From Annona cherimola (taxonomy: Eukaryota > Streptophyta > Magnoliopsida > Magnoliales > Annonaceae), in assembly GCA_030490835.1 (NCBI GenBank), contig CM059972.1, positions 58,509,563 through 58,573,562 of the forward strand: DNA of 64,000 nt, written 5' to 3'. Both the position numbers and the translations under genes were made by a program. How positions within the stretch are numbered: position 1 is the first letter of the stretch; each line of letters opens with the position of its first letter. Shown here piece by piece: positions 23,001 to 35,063 of the stretch. Below the pieces are notes generated by a model. The model worked only from the letters and a program-made list of their open reading frames with translations, had not been told where the DNA came from and did not search any database.

Positions 23001-26000
23001 TGTGAAACCCCAACCTAAGGAGGATTCAATGTGTGCATTGAACATGTACATGTGACTTATATATGATTAAATGGAATTTTTGGATGATTTTAGGATTTTA
23101 TGATATTTTGCAATTAGGGTTCAATTAAGAAGGGTGATTAAAAATTTAATCGCCGGAGCTCAATATGAGTCAAGGTGACTAAAGGGGCATAATTAGGATT
23201 AAAATATGCTAATTTGTTATAAACATTTAGTTTAATTTTCATGATTTAATTAATGGAGATTAAAGTGGAAATTATGGAATTATGTTGGAAAAACATAGAA
23301 AATTCATAACTCAACGCCTGTAAGGCGGAATGAAGTAAAATTTGATATGGAAGTTAATAATGTTGGGCTTGATATTATAGAATTATTGGGTTATAAAAAT
23401 CCTTGATAAAATTAATCTAATGATTTATTGATCATATCTCAAATTCAACCGTTAACTTCAAACGGCTATAACTTGAGCTAGAAAAATCGGATTGAGATGA
23501 AATTTGAAACGGTTGAATGAAATTATGAGATTAACATTTTGGAAGATTTATATTAAGAAAATTATGTTGGAAAAATTTCTGCATTAGAAAAGGTGTATAC
23601 AGTTGACTTTTACACCTCAAAAGTACCATGCATTTAAGACAAAATGTGCATGAATTGAATGCAATTTTTAATGGTCCAAATAGGTGTAAAATGCAGGTGA
23701 AATGCAGGTTGTTTTATAATTAAATATGTGTGGAAATTCGTGGTTATGCTTCTGGAATTAATGAGCTAAGGAGAGAGCTCAAACTAGCATAGCATGGTGA
23801 CACGCTTATGGACGTTCATGGGCTGTTGCAGCTGTTAATTTTTAATTTTATAAATAATGCACATAACTAGCTGAAATTTTGGGATACATAAATGACCATT
23901 TAATTATGTGAAAAAAATCCAAGAAAAACCTTGAATTGTAGCTGCCATGAAAGGTGAAAAAAATGGACAGCTTATTGCATGCAAATGACGTCCAAATGAT
24001 GTGCCGATTTGCTGCCATTTTGCTAAATCTTTTAATGCCAAATTAATGCATGAATTAAAGGATAATTAGGTATATAATTTACCCTTAAATTAGGGTTGAA
24101 AAAAGTGGAAAATTTTCCAAAATGGACAGCAGCTAGGGACGTGATTTGGGGGACAGCTTGAACGGTCATGCTTTGAGCAGAATTTTGGTTTAATAAAAAA
24201 AAGATAAAAATATTTATATGGCTGAAAATCAACCAGAACATAGGGGGATAAGCAAACATTAAATTTTTGTGAAAAATCCAGCCCCAAAGTGGGGCCCACA
24301 GCTGGAAATTCTAGCTCTATAAGAAGGGATGCTCGGTCATATGAAATGGGGTATTGTGATTTTTTAAAGTGTTCAAGTTCTTCTCTCCCAAGGAAGCACT
24401 CACTTCCAGCCCTAGAGCAGCCAAGAAAGAAGAAAAAAGAAGGAAAAGAAAGGGGAAAAGGAGGGATTATCAATTAATCAAGTAAGTTTATGTTAATCTT
24501 GATTTTATGCTTCAAAACTGGAAATTATATGATGTTATAACCCAAAATATGAATGAAGTAGTAAAAGATGTATTTTCACCATGAAAATTTGATTAATAGT
24601 TAATTATATGATGATTAAGGGATGAACAAAATTTCAGATTGAAATATTAAGCAGGTTTGAAATTAAAAATCCGAGAAGATTAACCTAAATAGGGTAGAAC
24701 AGGTGACAAGATCAGCTGTAGTAAATGATTTTTAATATGAAATTTTTATATGATGTAGGAGCCATCGTGAGGATAAATCTACCAAAATAAAAATTAATTT
24801 TTGGGTGATATTAGTATGGGTTATAAGTCATGTGATTAGGGCTGACCCTAAACTCATAACACTGTCCAGCACAGTGAAAATGCCAAAATAAATATATAAT
24901 GTTAATATTTCGTGATGAAATATTTATGAAAGTTAATTCATGTATTTATTGATGTATTATAGAAATTTAAAAATTAAATATTTTGATTTGATTATAAATA
25001 AAGATTTAGATATTTCAGTACGCCTGATTTCAGCATATGTGGATAGTTTGAGAAAAAAATCAAAAAGAAATATGAAAACTACGTAGAAATGATCTAAATT
25101 GATATATATGTTAATAAACTAAATTTGGGTAAGTAAAATTTGGATTAATTGCTGAAAATTCGGATTTATAAAACTGTTCAGGGTTATGTGTCAAGAGACA
25201 CGTTGAACGTGTGAAAAATGGGTTCCAAAGTTGCTGTTTTGGAAACCTATGATTAGTGGATTTAAATCCCATAAAAATACCCTAAAAAAGTGGTAATTAG
25301 GGTTAATTATCATGCTAAATTAGTGACCAAGTTTCTGACTTGGGAAATTTTATGAAACGCCTCATATATGTGTTACCAAATGGGCATATGTGAAAGGATA
25401 GACATGCATAGGTGATAAATGACTTATGTCATTTGATTTTGTACAAAAATGTATGAAAATATGATAGAGTTCATGATTATATATCTTTTTAGAGTGAATA
25501 ATGATTAATTTCAAATTTTGGAATTAATTTATGAAGTTTAAGGTGATAACATGTGCTTTAAACGGACATTGATGTGTGAATTTTAGAAAAAGAGTGAAAA
25601 ATGGCTTAAGGAAGGTAATGAGCCATTAAATAATAATTATTGGATGATTATTATGTGATTGAATGATTACCCTACTTAGGGGACTAAATATGTGTGTAAA
25701 AGTCCATGTAATGCACAAGTATATGCTATACGGGCATAATGACTTGAGAAGTCGAAGGAATTATGTATGTTGATAAAAATGGGTTGGAAAACTGAGTTGA
25801 ATGCAAGCAAAAGAAAGTATATGAATGCTATATCATTTTTATATGTATAGGCAAAGGCAAAAGGATAAGCGAAACGGAAAGCTAAGTAAGCAAGGTAAGC
25901 AAGCAATTTTCTAAATGATTTTGGTTTTCATTACAAGGTATTTAAGGATGGTCATTCCTTGTCTATATGCATATTGAAATGTTTATTTCTAATGAAATAA

Positions 26001-26957
26001 ATGATTGCTTATGGTTTCACAATTATGCTTGAAATGTAATGAAACACGAATTTATACAATATTTCATTGAAATGATGTTTAAAGAGGGATGGTGCAAAGA
26101 ATTCTCTACATAAGAATGACAGGTTCCATGTGTAAGGGGGTATATAATGTCGGAGTGACTAAAAGTCATGCATGGAATGGAAATCAAGTAGGCTAGTCGA
26201 GGTAGTAAGTGGACAAGGAGTCCCCCTTGACGTTGCCAAGTCGGTAGGTTCGGCACCAAGGATGGAAAGGACCATGCTATGAAAGAGTGTTCCCCGTACT
26301 AGCGTACCGTCACATGAAGGATAATGTCATCAATGGAAATGATGAATTTGCACATCCAATGTTTATGAAGTGTTTATGAAATGTGTATGAATGTTTTATG
26401 AAAAGGTTTTTGCTCTACAGGTAGTTGATCACTTGATAAGTGTCTCTACTGAAGGGAGAAAATTGCTTTTAAATAAATATGCTTTCAAAATGAATTGCCT
26501 GTAAAATATAAGCTTGCTTATTGAGTTTCGACTCACGTTTTCGTTTTTCAAACCCATAGACAGGTAAAAGAAGAGACCTGATAAAGGAGCAAGAGTCATC
26601 CATTGAAGAAATGGAAAGACATTATAAGTTTCATGTTTATGACAACTTATGTCTAATGATTGTAAATTTACCTTGATGTTTTATGTTGCCATCTATAAAG
26701 GTACATGCAGTGACATTTGATTTATGAGATAGTTTGAAATATGTTATGAAAATCATGTCTAGTTATGACATTATTGGTTGGAAATGACCTAGATATGCAT
26801 GAGATAAAAATATGAGGAATTAAACTCCTTTGAGAACATATTTAAATTGGATAAATATCCGTTAAAACTCGTCGTGTGACAGGGTAACAATCCTGATCAC
26901 GTTTACCAGTCAAACGATCTTGAGGTAAGGTTATGATGCTCGGGCTGGGGAGTTACA
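23001..26957 (+). mobile_element. solo LTR D of a chromovirus-type element
   Basis: 3957 bp, from TGTGAAACCCC to GGGGAGTTACA, flanked by ATTAG (22996-23000 and 26958-26962). Its 3' end aligns with the 3' end of the LTR of element C (shared CAATCCTGATCACGTTTACC) and its 5' end begins with the same TGTGAAACCC, so it is a diverged relative in the opposite orientation. There is no internal region, primer site or coding sequence, consistent with LTR-LTR recombination. TATAAGA lies at 24318-24324 with GTGGGGCCCAC at 24289-24299. No gene inside. Confidence 0.92.
24289..24324 (+). promoter_or_regulatory. core promoter of solo LTR D
   Basis: GTGGGGCCCAC (24289-24299), then CAGCTGGAAA and TATAAGA (24318-24324). 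The same order and near-identical spacing as in the LTR of element C although the rest of U3 has diverged. Confidence 0.5.
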
Positions 26958-26962
26958 ATTAG

Positions 26963-28225
26963 TGGTATTTATCAAATATTTAAAAATTCTTTTTACAGCC
27001 ATTAAATGTGATTCTTTAGGACATGATTGAAATCTAGAACACATGCAAACACTGAATAGAATATCGGGTCTAGAAGCGGTTAAATATAATAAAGAACCTA
27101 TCATGCTTCTATATAGTTTTTGTTCGACAGATTTACCCTTTTCATCAGTGTCGATCTTGACTGTTGAACTCATTGGAGTGTTCACTCCCTTGCTATTTTG
27201 CATTTCGAATTTCTTTAGCATTTTTTTGATATACTTGGACTGATTTATAAAGATTTCTTCTCCTTATTGCTTGATTTGCAGTCTAAGGAAGAAATTTAAT
27301 TCTCCCATCATGCTCTTTTCGAATTCGCTCTGCATAATCTTAAAAAATTCTTGGCACAGAGTTTCGTCAGTAGCACCAAATATTATATCATCTACATAAA
27401 TTTGAACAATTAAAATATTTTTACTCTTATACTTGATGAATAATGTAGTATCAACCTTTCCTCTTTGAAATTCATGATCAATCAAAAATTTGTTTAACCT
27501 TTCATACCAAGCTCGTGGAACTTGTTTTAGTCTATATAATGCCTTGGTTAATTTATAAACATAATTTGATTGATCCTTTTCTTCAAATCTAGGGGGTTGT
27601 TCAACATATACTTCTTCATTCAAGTATCCATTCAAAAATGCACTTTTCACATCCATTTAAAACAATTTGAAATCCACGTGAGAAGCAAATGCTAGTAGAA
27701 TACGTATGGCTTCTAATCTAGCCACAGGTGCATATGATTCTTCAAAATCAATCCCTTCTTCTTGGGAATACCCTTTGGCTACTAGTCTGGCTTTATTTCT
27801 TATTACAAGTCCACTTTCGTCTAATTTGTTCCTAAATACCCATTTGGTACCAATAATAGTGCAATCTTTGGGTCTAGGAACTAAATGTCATACATTATTT
27901 CTTTCAAATTGATTTAGCTCTTCTTACATTACAATAACCCAGTTTTCATCATTAAGAGCTTGATCAATAGTTGTCGGTTCAATTTTTGACACAAAGGCAT
28001 ATTGTCCACAAATGTTTTGTTTTGACCTTCTAATCTTTACTCCTTCATAGATATTGTCTGTAACTTGCTCAATTGGATGGACATTTTTGAATTTTAAATC
28101 AGTTTGAGGTTTATAGGAATTGTTACCTTCACTTACCCTTTCCTCCGTGGAATTTTCTGGCTTGGGCTCAGTTTCACCTTGTTGCTCTTTTTGTTCCGCT
28201 TTTGAATTCTTTGATATTTTCATAT
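26963..28225 (-). pseudogene. reverse transcriptase of Sirevirus B
   Basis: From 28223: IN-RT linker (RVSEGNNSYK, KNVHPIEQVTDNIYEG), RT start (PTTIDQALNDENW), then [54 protein letters not shown], the catalytic YVDD in IVQIYVDDIIFG, and the connection domain (NTPMSSTVKID, RSMIGSLLYLTASRPDI). Stops lie near 27924, 27880, 27657 and 27264; the last is absent from copy 2 (63122-64000). It ends at the D insertion, where the reading runs artificially into LTR D. The integrase and everything upstream are deleted. Confidence 0.92.
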
Positions 28226-28239
28226 TTGCTCAATTATTT

Positions 28240-28985
28240 GGTATTTAAAATTTTTCGTTTAAACTGGAAAATGTTCCCCGGTTTAGTTTAGTCCCCTTTA
28301 ATGAAACAAATGGAAAGCAATAAGATAATGAAAGCAAAAATAAAAATCAATGGACAAGATTTTATAGTGGTTTGGGCAACCTTCCCTACTCTACTCTTCC
28401 AAGCTCACACCCCTTGTGACTTGGATTCCACTATGTATTCCACGAATACAACTAGAGCCTCCGCTCTCTTCTAGATTTCAGCTCTAGGGGACATATACAA
28501 CACACAGCACAAGTAGGTGACGAGTCCCACTCCAGTTACAACGCTACTTTGCTACCACTTAGTTTGAAACACCAAAATCAAACCAAGTATCAAAACCGAA
28601 TAACAAATTGAAAAGAAAAAGAGATCTACACTTTACAGTTTGTGTAGGTAAGTTACAACTCGAGGAAGAACTTGTAGAATTGATGATTTGATCGACGTTG
28701 GAGTATGCAGCAAGTTGAATCTCGTTCTTCCTTGAAAAGTGAATAGATCACTCAAGAATAGGAGAAACTGAAATTTAGAACTTAGTATCTTCTGTTTCTA
28801 CTCTTTTCTATATGCTTTCACGTTCACTTGAGTATCTACATATAATGGAAGAAGAGATTTGAACATTAGAGAGTTGGTTGGCGCGTATTAAATGCGCCAA
28901 CGTTCAAATTTTTTGAACGTTGAGACCCAAGTCGCAGATGGAGTCGACTTCGAGTGCGACTTCACCCAAATCGCATACTAGAGTC
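28240..28985 (-). repeat. 5' LTR of Sirevirus B, R/U5-side fragment
   Basis: Aligns with 3715-4460 of the 3' LTR but lacks the first 49 bases at its inner end. There it is fused near 28232-28240 to the IN-RT linker of pol by the deletion that removed the primer site, gag, protease and integrase. It is interrupted at 28985 by element E and continues at 36744. Confidence 0.85.
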
Positions 28986-30665
28986 TGTTGATCCCGAGTT
29001 AATGGCAATTACCCAAGAGGGGAGGGGTGAATTAGGTATTTAAAAATTTAAAACTTAAACAGAAATTTTTACCTCGGATTAATCTAGTCCCCTTTTATGA
29101 AGAAACAAATGGAAAGCAATATAGTGCAGAGAGCAGAAATAAATATCAACAAATAAGATTTTATAGTGGTTCGGGCAACCTTCCCTACTCCATTCTTCCA
29201 AGCTCACACCTCTTGTGACTTGGGTTCCACTACGTATTTCACAAATACAACTAGAGCCACTGCTCTCTTCTAGATTCCAGCTCTAGGGGGCATCAACAAT
29301 TCACACCACAAGTAGATGACGAGTTTCACTCCAATCACACACTACTTTGCTTATACTTGATCTTAGTTACCCAAACTAAATCAAGTTCAATACAACAAGA
29401 AATAACAAAAGGAAGTTTCTACACGTTATTGTTGGGTAGAGGCAAATTTGGCGCAGAGAAGAACTGGTAACGTAGGCTTAATGATTCAGCAAGCAGCTCT
29501 TGGCAGTTTGGAAGCAAGGTTCTTCTTCTTGATGTTGGCTTGATCACTTAATGCTCTTAGAGATGAGAGTTATGCTCATTCAATGATTTCTCAGTTACCC
29601 TCCTCGTTCATATTGAATGCCTTATATAATTTGCGACGGAATCCGAACGTTTCGAAGTAGGTGGCGCGCATTTAATGCGTCAACATTTGAAAATTTTTCG
29701 ACCGTTGCGACTCAAGTCGCAGGTGGAGTCGACTTCGGGTGCGACTTCACCCAAGTCGCAGATGGAGTCGACTTCGGGTGCAACTTCGGCTTTCCGCAAC
29801 TTCTTCAAGTTCCAGTCTGGGTCGACTTGGTCATCGACTTGACCCAAGTCGCAGGTGAAGTCGACTTCGGGTGCGACTTCTCTTCTTCAGCTTGCTAGTT
29901 GAACTTGAAATCCTTGGAATAACTTGCTTGCTTGAATTTCTTCATGTTTGGTTGTTCTTCCTTTGATTATACTCAAGACTCTTTATAATTCTTCTATCTT
30001 AAACACATTTGACTCCATGTCTTGAGTCTTGAGTCTTTGAGTATTGGAGTGTATAAGAGAGGTCCAAATGTATGATCTCGATTCTCCATGAAAATATGCA
30101 ACTTTGCTTGCTCTGGACTTCATTTGATTTTCATTTGAGTGTTTGAGTTGTCTTGGCCTTCATCTTCACTTGAATCTAGCATTGAATCGTCTTGATCTGC
30201 AAGTTCCGCATTGAAGTCGAAGCCGGAGTCGACTTGGTTTGCGACTTCACCCAAGTCGCATGCGGAGTCGACTTGGGATGCGACTTCGGTAGCTCTCGTT
30301 CTCGATTTCAACTTTGGATGAAAATGACGCCTCGAAGTCGAAGCTGGAGTCGACTTGGTCTGCGACTTCACCCAAGTCGCATGCAGAGTCGACTTCGATT
30401 GCGACTTCGGTAGCTTGGTTCCCCGTTTTCAACTCTGGACGAAAATGACGAGCTGAAGTCGCTACTGGAGTCGACTTGGGGATCGACTTGGCCTAAGTCG
30501 ATGCCTGAGTCGACTTGGAAATCGACTTGACTTTCCATGCTTCATATTCTTCATTTTTATAACCTTCAATCATCTTCACAAACATGTTAGTAACCAACAC
30601 TTACTCAAATTAGTTTCTTAATCATCAAAATATAAACTTGGCTTATTTTTCACATGTTTCCAACA
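28986..30665 (-). repeat. 3' LTR of Sirevirus E
   Basis: 1680 bp, TGTTGA to CCAACA. GTCGAC pairs at 30228/30267, 30349/30388 and 30470/30509 are each 39 bp apart, with the pairs 121 bp apart. TATA box near 29621-29628 on the minus strand. Peptides such as QVDSACDLGEV read from it are repeat artefacts. Confidence 0.92.
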
Positions 30666-30681
30666 ATCTCCCCCTTTTTGA
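30666..30681 (-). other. polypurine tract of Sirevirus E
   Basis: Minus-strand AAAAAGGGGGAGAT abuts the 3' LTR. A second tract (GACAAAAAGGGGGAG) lies at 30879-30894. The roughly 200 bases between them are AT-rich and hold no gene. Confidence 0.85.
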
Positions 30682-30898
30682 TGATTGACAAAACTGATTT
30701 GAGTATATACCTTTCAATATCTTTAAAACAAAGTATTTTTGCATTTTGATTTTTAACATATATTTCCAATAAATCACAAGTTAAAAAACATGAGTTTAAC
30801 ATATATATTTCTTCCAAGATATCACAAGTTAAAATCATTCATACAAACATTTAAAACGGAGACTCAAATCCCGATCTCTTCTCCCCCTTTTTGTCAAT

Positions 30899-31421
30899 TG
30901 ATCAAAAATAGAGATGGAGCGGGTTAATCCCTTGAGAATGGCGGGGTTGCTCCCCCTGAACCTGTGCTCCCCCTCAGCTTGTGCTTTTTCGAAGTTAATT
31001 CAAGCATTCCCATATCATTTCTAATTTTATAAAATGGTTCTTTTGCTAGAGGTTTAGTAAAAATATCTGCAATTTGATCTTCTGTTCTCACATATTCCAA
31101 ACATATATCATGATTTTCTACATGTTCTCTAATAAAATGGTGTCTAAGGTCTATATGCTTGGTCCTAGAATGCAAAATTGGATTTTTAGTTAAGCATATT
31201 GCACTTGTGTTATCACATTTAATAGGTATATCTTTAAAGTTCATGTCATAGTCCCTAAGTTGTTGTTTCATCAAAAGCAATTGGGCACAACAGCTCCCGG
31301 CGGCAACATATTCGGCTTCCGCCGTAGATAGAGCAATACTAGTTTGTTTTCTTGAAAACTATGAAACCAACATGTTCCCAAGAAACTGATATGTTCCACT
31401 AGTGCTTTTTCTATCTACCTT
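30899..31421 (-). pseudogene. RNase H end of pol fused to env-like tail, Sirevirus E
   Basis: RNase H segments VDRKSTSGTYQFLG, ALSTAEAEYVAAG (with AEAEY intact), CDNTSAICLTKNP, HIDLRHHFIREHVE and DQIADIFTKPLAKE are readable, with stops near 31420 and 31360. After SKKHKLRGST the sequence changes to a Gly/Ser/Pro-rich stretch whose DNA resembles 6290-6345, the linker of the env-like ORF of B. This indicates that most of an env-like ORF was deleted and its remnant joined to pol. Confidence 0.82.
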
Positions 31422-32303
31422 CTAGCCGAAAAAATCCGCATCCGAGTAACCGATTAGATCAAAATTAGAACCCTTTGGATACCAAAGTCCTATATTGGTA
31501 GTATCTACTAAATATCTGAAAATTCTTTTTACAGCTACCAAGTGTGATTCTTTTGGACATGATTGAAATCTAGAGCACATACACACACTAAACAATATAT
31601 CAGGCCTAGAAGCAGTTAAATATAATAAAGAACCTATCATGCTTCTATATAATTTTAAATCGACTGGTTTGCCTTTCTCGTCCTTGTCAATTTTAATGGT
31701 TGAGCTCATAGGCGTGTTTGCCCCTTTATAGGAATTATTACCTTCACTTACCCTTTCCTCCATGGATTCTTCTTGCTTCTCCACATGCAATTTTTCAATG
31801 TTACTTGTGATATCATCTGCATCACTTAAATCATCTTTTCTTTTGGAGCGTGGGTTAAATTCATCAAAAACAACATGTATTGACTCTTCTACAACTTGGT
31901 TCCTTTTATTGAAGACTCTATATGCTTTGCTATTTGATGAGTAACCAAGGAATATTGCCTCATCACTTTTAGCATCTAGTTTTTCCAAGTTGGTTTTTCC
32001 ATTGTTCAAAACATAACATGTGCAACCAAAAGCATGAAAATATGAAATATTTAGTTTTCTACCTTTCCATAGCTCATATGGGGTCTTTTTCAAGATAGCT
32101 CTAATGGTAACACGGTTCAACACATGACAAGCCGTACTTACAGCTTCACCCCAAAATTTCTTGGATAATTTACTCTCATTTATCATTGTTCTAGTCATCT
32201 CTTGTATGGTTCTATTTTTCCTTTCAACTACTCCATTTTGTTGTGGAGTTCTTGGTGCAGAAAATGTGTGGTGAATTCCTTTTTCATTACATAATTCTAT
32301 GAA
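31422..32303 (-). pseudogene. integrase C-terminus joined in frame to RT tail, Sirevirus E
   Basis: 32303-31750 carries the integrase end: PQQNG-E region, MTRTMINESKLSKKFWGEA, YELWKGRKLNISYFHAFG, KLDAKSDEAIFLGYSS and VVFDEFNP. At about 31730 the linker SEGNNSYK jumps directly to GANTPMSST of the RT connection domain, so the RT fingers and palm, including the YVDD segment present in element B, are missing while the frame is kept. It then continues through RSMIGSLLYLTASRPDI and IGLWYPKGS to a TAG at 31419-31421. RT activity is impossible from this copy. Confidence 0.9.
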
Positions 32304-33143
32304 TCATTTATTTTCAAACTCACCACCATGATCACTTCTAATAGTCATAATAGTACTTTGCTTTTCATTTTGCACCAAGTTTACAAATGTTGCAAACATA
32401 GAGAAGGCTTCATCTTTGCTAGCTAAGAGAATTACCCATGTAAATCTTGAAAAATCATCAACTATTACAAACACATATTTCTTTCCACAAATGGTTAAAA
32501 TGTCGGATGGCCCATATAGATCCATGTGTAGCAATTCAAGTGGCCTAGTGGTGGAAATCTCCTTTTTGGTAGAAAAAGGCATTTTAGGTTGTTTTGACAA
32601 TTGACATGCCTTGCAAATTTTATCTTTGTCATATTTCAATTTTGGCAATCCTTCTACCAAACTCTTCTTCGATTGGGTCTTTATATTTGATATGTTTATA
32701 TGCCCAAGCCTCTTATGCCAAACCCATGGATCATTGTCAATGGCCATTAGACATTGACCATTTAGTTCATCAAGTGAAACCAAATATACATTTCCATGTC
32801 TTTTTCCACTAAACATGATATGTTCTCCATCAAATACATTGCATGTAGATGATTCAAACACAACCTTGTATCCTTTGTCACATAATTGACTAATACTCAT
32901 TAAATTGTGCTTGAGTCCTTCAACAAATAAAACATCCTCCATACATGCATTTGAAATACTATAAATATTTCCTTTACCTTTAATTTTACCTTTCTCGTTG
33001 TTTCCAAAAGCAACAATTCCATCGTTGCAAGGCTTGAGTTTATGAAATAAACTTCTTTCACCGGTCATATGCCTTGAGCAACCACTATCCATGAACCAAA
33101 CGTTGCTTGCCTTTGCCTTGAAACATATCTGAAAAATGAGCAA
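32304..33143 (-). pseudogene. protease, GAG-pre-integrase and integrase core, Sirevirus E
   Basis: The protease active site WFMDSGCSRHMTG is intact near 33085. Then come FGNNEKGKIKGKGNI, the GAG-pre-integrase zinc region (WVWHKRLGHINISNI, CKACQLSKQPKMPF), and the integrase core with the first two acidic residues in HMDLYGPSD and RSDHGGEFE. A TGA at 32301-32303 interrupts just before the segment with the third acidic residue. The link to the upstream gag ORF needs a frame change near 33145, apparently a one-base insertion. Confidence 0.92.
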
Positions 33144-33150
33144 ATAAATA

Positions 33151-33944
33151 TTATCTCTTTGGTACCCATTTTATGGGTCCATTTGGGTTAGTAAACTGAT
33201 TTAATCTTTGTTGTTCTATTCTTGAAAGTCCAAATCTTGTGTTTCTTTGAACCCAAACTAGTTTTGCACCATGGTCATATAATTTCTTAAAGTTGCATCT
33301 ATGAATCTTGTGACCCATCTTGTTGCAAAAATTGCAAGCCATTAGTAATCTAGGAGTAGGCCTCCAAGTATGTAGTGGTTCAAAAGTTGGTCTTCTAGTC
33401 CACATAATATGTTTCCCTTTGGGCTTGTAAATAGGTGCAGTTTGATTTTTCTCAAGTTTTGGCACACTTAATTTGCTACTTTCTCCTTGCTCAAATGTTG
33501 AGTATCCAAGACCTCTTTTATTGTTTTGAGAGGTCGTGTTTAAAAATATTTTCACATTTTCTCCTGGATTAGAGAATTTAGTTAATGATTCATTTAAGGA
33601 TTCATTCTCCTTTTTCAATTTTTCTACTTCCTCCAATAGTAGTTCATTTTCTTCTTTCAGTTTTGATGTACTTTCAGCTAGTTTTCCATTTACAATAATA
33701 ATGGAATTGCATTGTTGTCTCTTTAGTGATAATTTGTTTCTAGTTTTTTAATTTCCTCATATAATGAATCATATGCATGTTGTAATTTTTCTAATTCAGC
33801 ACATTTGAGACATTCTTAAATAGAAGAGTGAGTAGATTGAGAATAGCAAAATTTGGAAGTTACCTCTTCATTACTTGTGCACTTTGTCGAGGTGGTTTGC
33901 TCTTCCAAAACTTTCGTTGTGTTTAAACACAATAAATTTTCTTC
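33151..33944 (-). pseudogene. gag C-terminal region with second zinc knuckle, Sirevirus E
   Basis: Downstream of the main gag part and interrupted by several stops between 33945 and 33640. A Leu/Lys/Glu-rich coiled-coil-like segment (EEVEKLKKENESLNESL) is followed by Lys/Pro-rich linkers and a second CCHC knuckle, CNFCNKMGHKIHRC, ending at WVPKR. Two widely spaced knuckles with a coiled coil between them match Sirevirus gag layout. Confidence 0.85.
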
Positions 33945-35015
33945 TTACTCAATTCGCATCATGCAGCATATTCTTGCACAATTTGCCGCTTCAAAATCAT
34001 CGGTCGAGGAGCTACTTGTTGATGAAGTTTCTTCATTCACGTGTATTCCTCTTCCCTTCGGCCTTTGAAATTTTTTGCTTTCATATCTTTCATTCCTCTT
34101 TTGATGATCCTTTGATTTTTCTTCTGGTGTAGGACATTGAGCTTGCATATGTCCCATACCGCCGCATCTATAGCACTTCGTAGCCTCCTTCTTCTTCTCT
34201 TTTCGTGGTCTTTCTTTGAATTCTTTGAAGTTCTTTTCATTTCTCACAAACTTTCGAAATCTGCGTGTAAGTAGAGCAATGTCTTCATCATCGTTGTGAG
34301 ATGAGGAGGTGGACTCATCCGAGTTATGTGCCACTTTCAATGCAATGGTTCTTTTTCCTTTGTGGTGATCCTCATTTCTTTTCTTGATTAGCTCATGTGA
34401 CATTAGTGAGCTAATAAGGTCTTCTAGCTTCAATGTATTCAAGTCCTTTGCTTCTTCTATTGCAGTAATTTTTGGAGTCCATGATTCGGGTAGCGCCCTT
34501 AGAATTTTCATGACCTGTTCAGATTCAGAAATTGCCTTTCCAAGACCTTTCAAAGCATTAGTAATTTTTGAGAATCTAGCAAACATTTCAGAAATATTTT
34601 CTGTATCTAGCATTCTAAAGCTTTCCAACTCTCCAATCAAAATATTTCTCTTTGTCCCTTGGACTTGAGAAGTTCCTTCATAGATAGATGTTAATGTATC
34701 TCATATTTTTTTTGCAGTTAGACAAGAGGATACTTTATCATATTCAGAAGCAGTAAGAGCACAAAACAGTGAGTTCATAGCTTTAGCGTTACTCTTAACA
34801 GTTTTTACTTCCTCATCGGTCCATTTGGAAGCTCTTTCATCGATTGGCAAAGTCACACCGTCTTGGATAGCAATCCAAGAGTCTATATCTGTAGCCATGA
34901 TGAGTTGTTTCATACGTAGCTTCCAATAGCCGAAATTGTTCCCATCAAACAATGGTGGCCTAATAAAAGATTGGCCTTCGGCAAAAGCGGGAACGGAAGT
35001 AGATTAGGATGCCAT
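33945..35015 (-). pseudogene. gag of Sirevirus E
   Basis: The ATG at 35015 follows the primer site by about 35 bases; codon 4 is a TAA. Readable parts: PPLFDGNNFGYWKLRM (UBN2/DUF4219-type gag start), WKSNAKAMNSLFCALT-type segment, a TGA where the family has Trp (34698-34700), then IGELESFRMLDTENISEMF, LRALPESWTPKI, a Lys/Arg-rich region, the CCHC knuckle CYRCGGMGHMQAQC (about 34190-34150) and a Ser/Thr-rich tail. Capsid-forming polyprotein, now inactive. Confidence 0.9.
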
Positions 35016-35046
35016 ACCAAAAGATCTCTTTGGTAAAACTCAAAGA

Positions 35047-35063
35047 CCTTCTCTGATACCACT
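35047..35063 (-). other. primer-binding site of Sirevirus E
   Basis: Minus-strand TGGTATCAGAG (35061-35051), two bases inside the 5' LTR, complementary to the 3' end of plant tRNA-iMet. Confidence 0.9.

Noticed and set aside
30120..30432. Overlapping reading frames giving repeated peptides such as QVDSACDLGEV in LTRs (also near 5060-5296, 29617-29898, 36198-36510, 37203-37469)
   Set aside because: They are translations of the GTCGAC repeat units on both strands, appear in every LTR copy and have no start, domain or context as genes.
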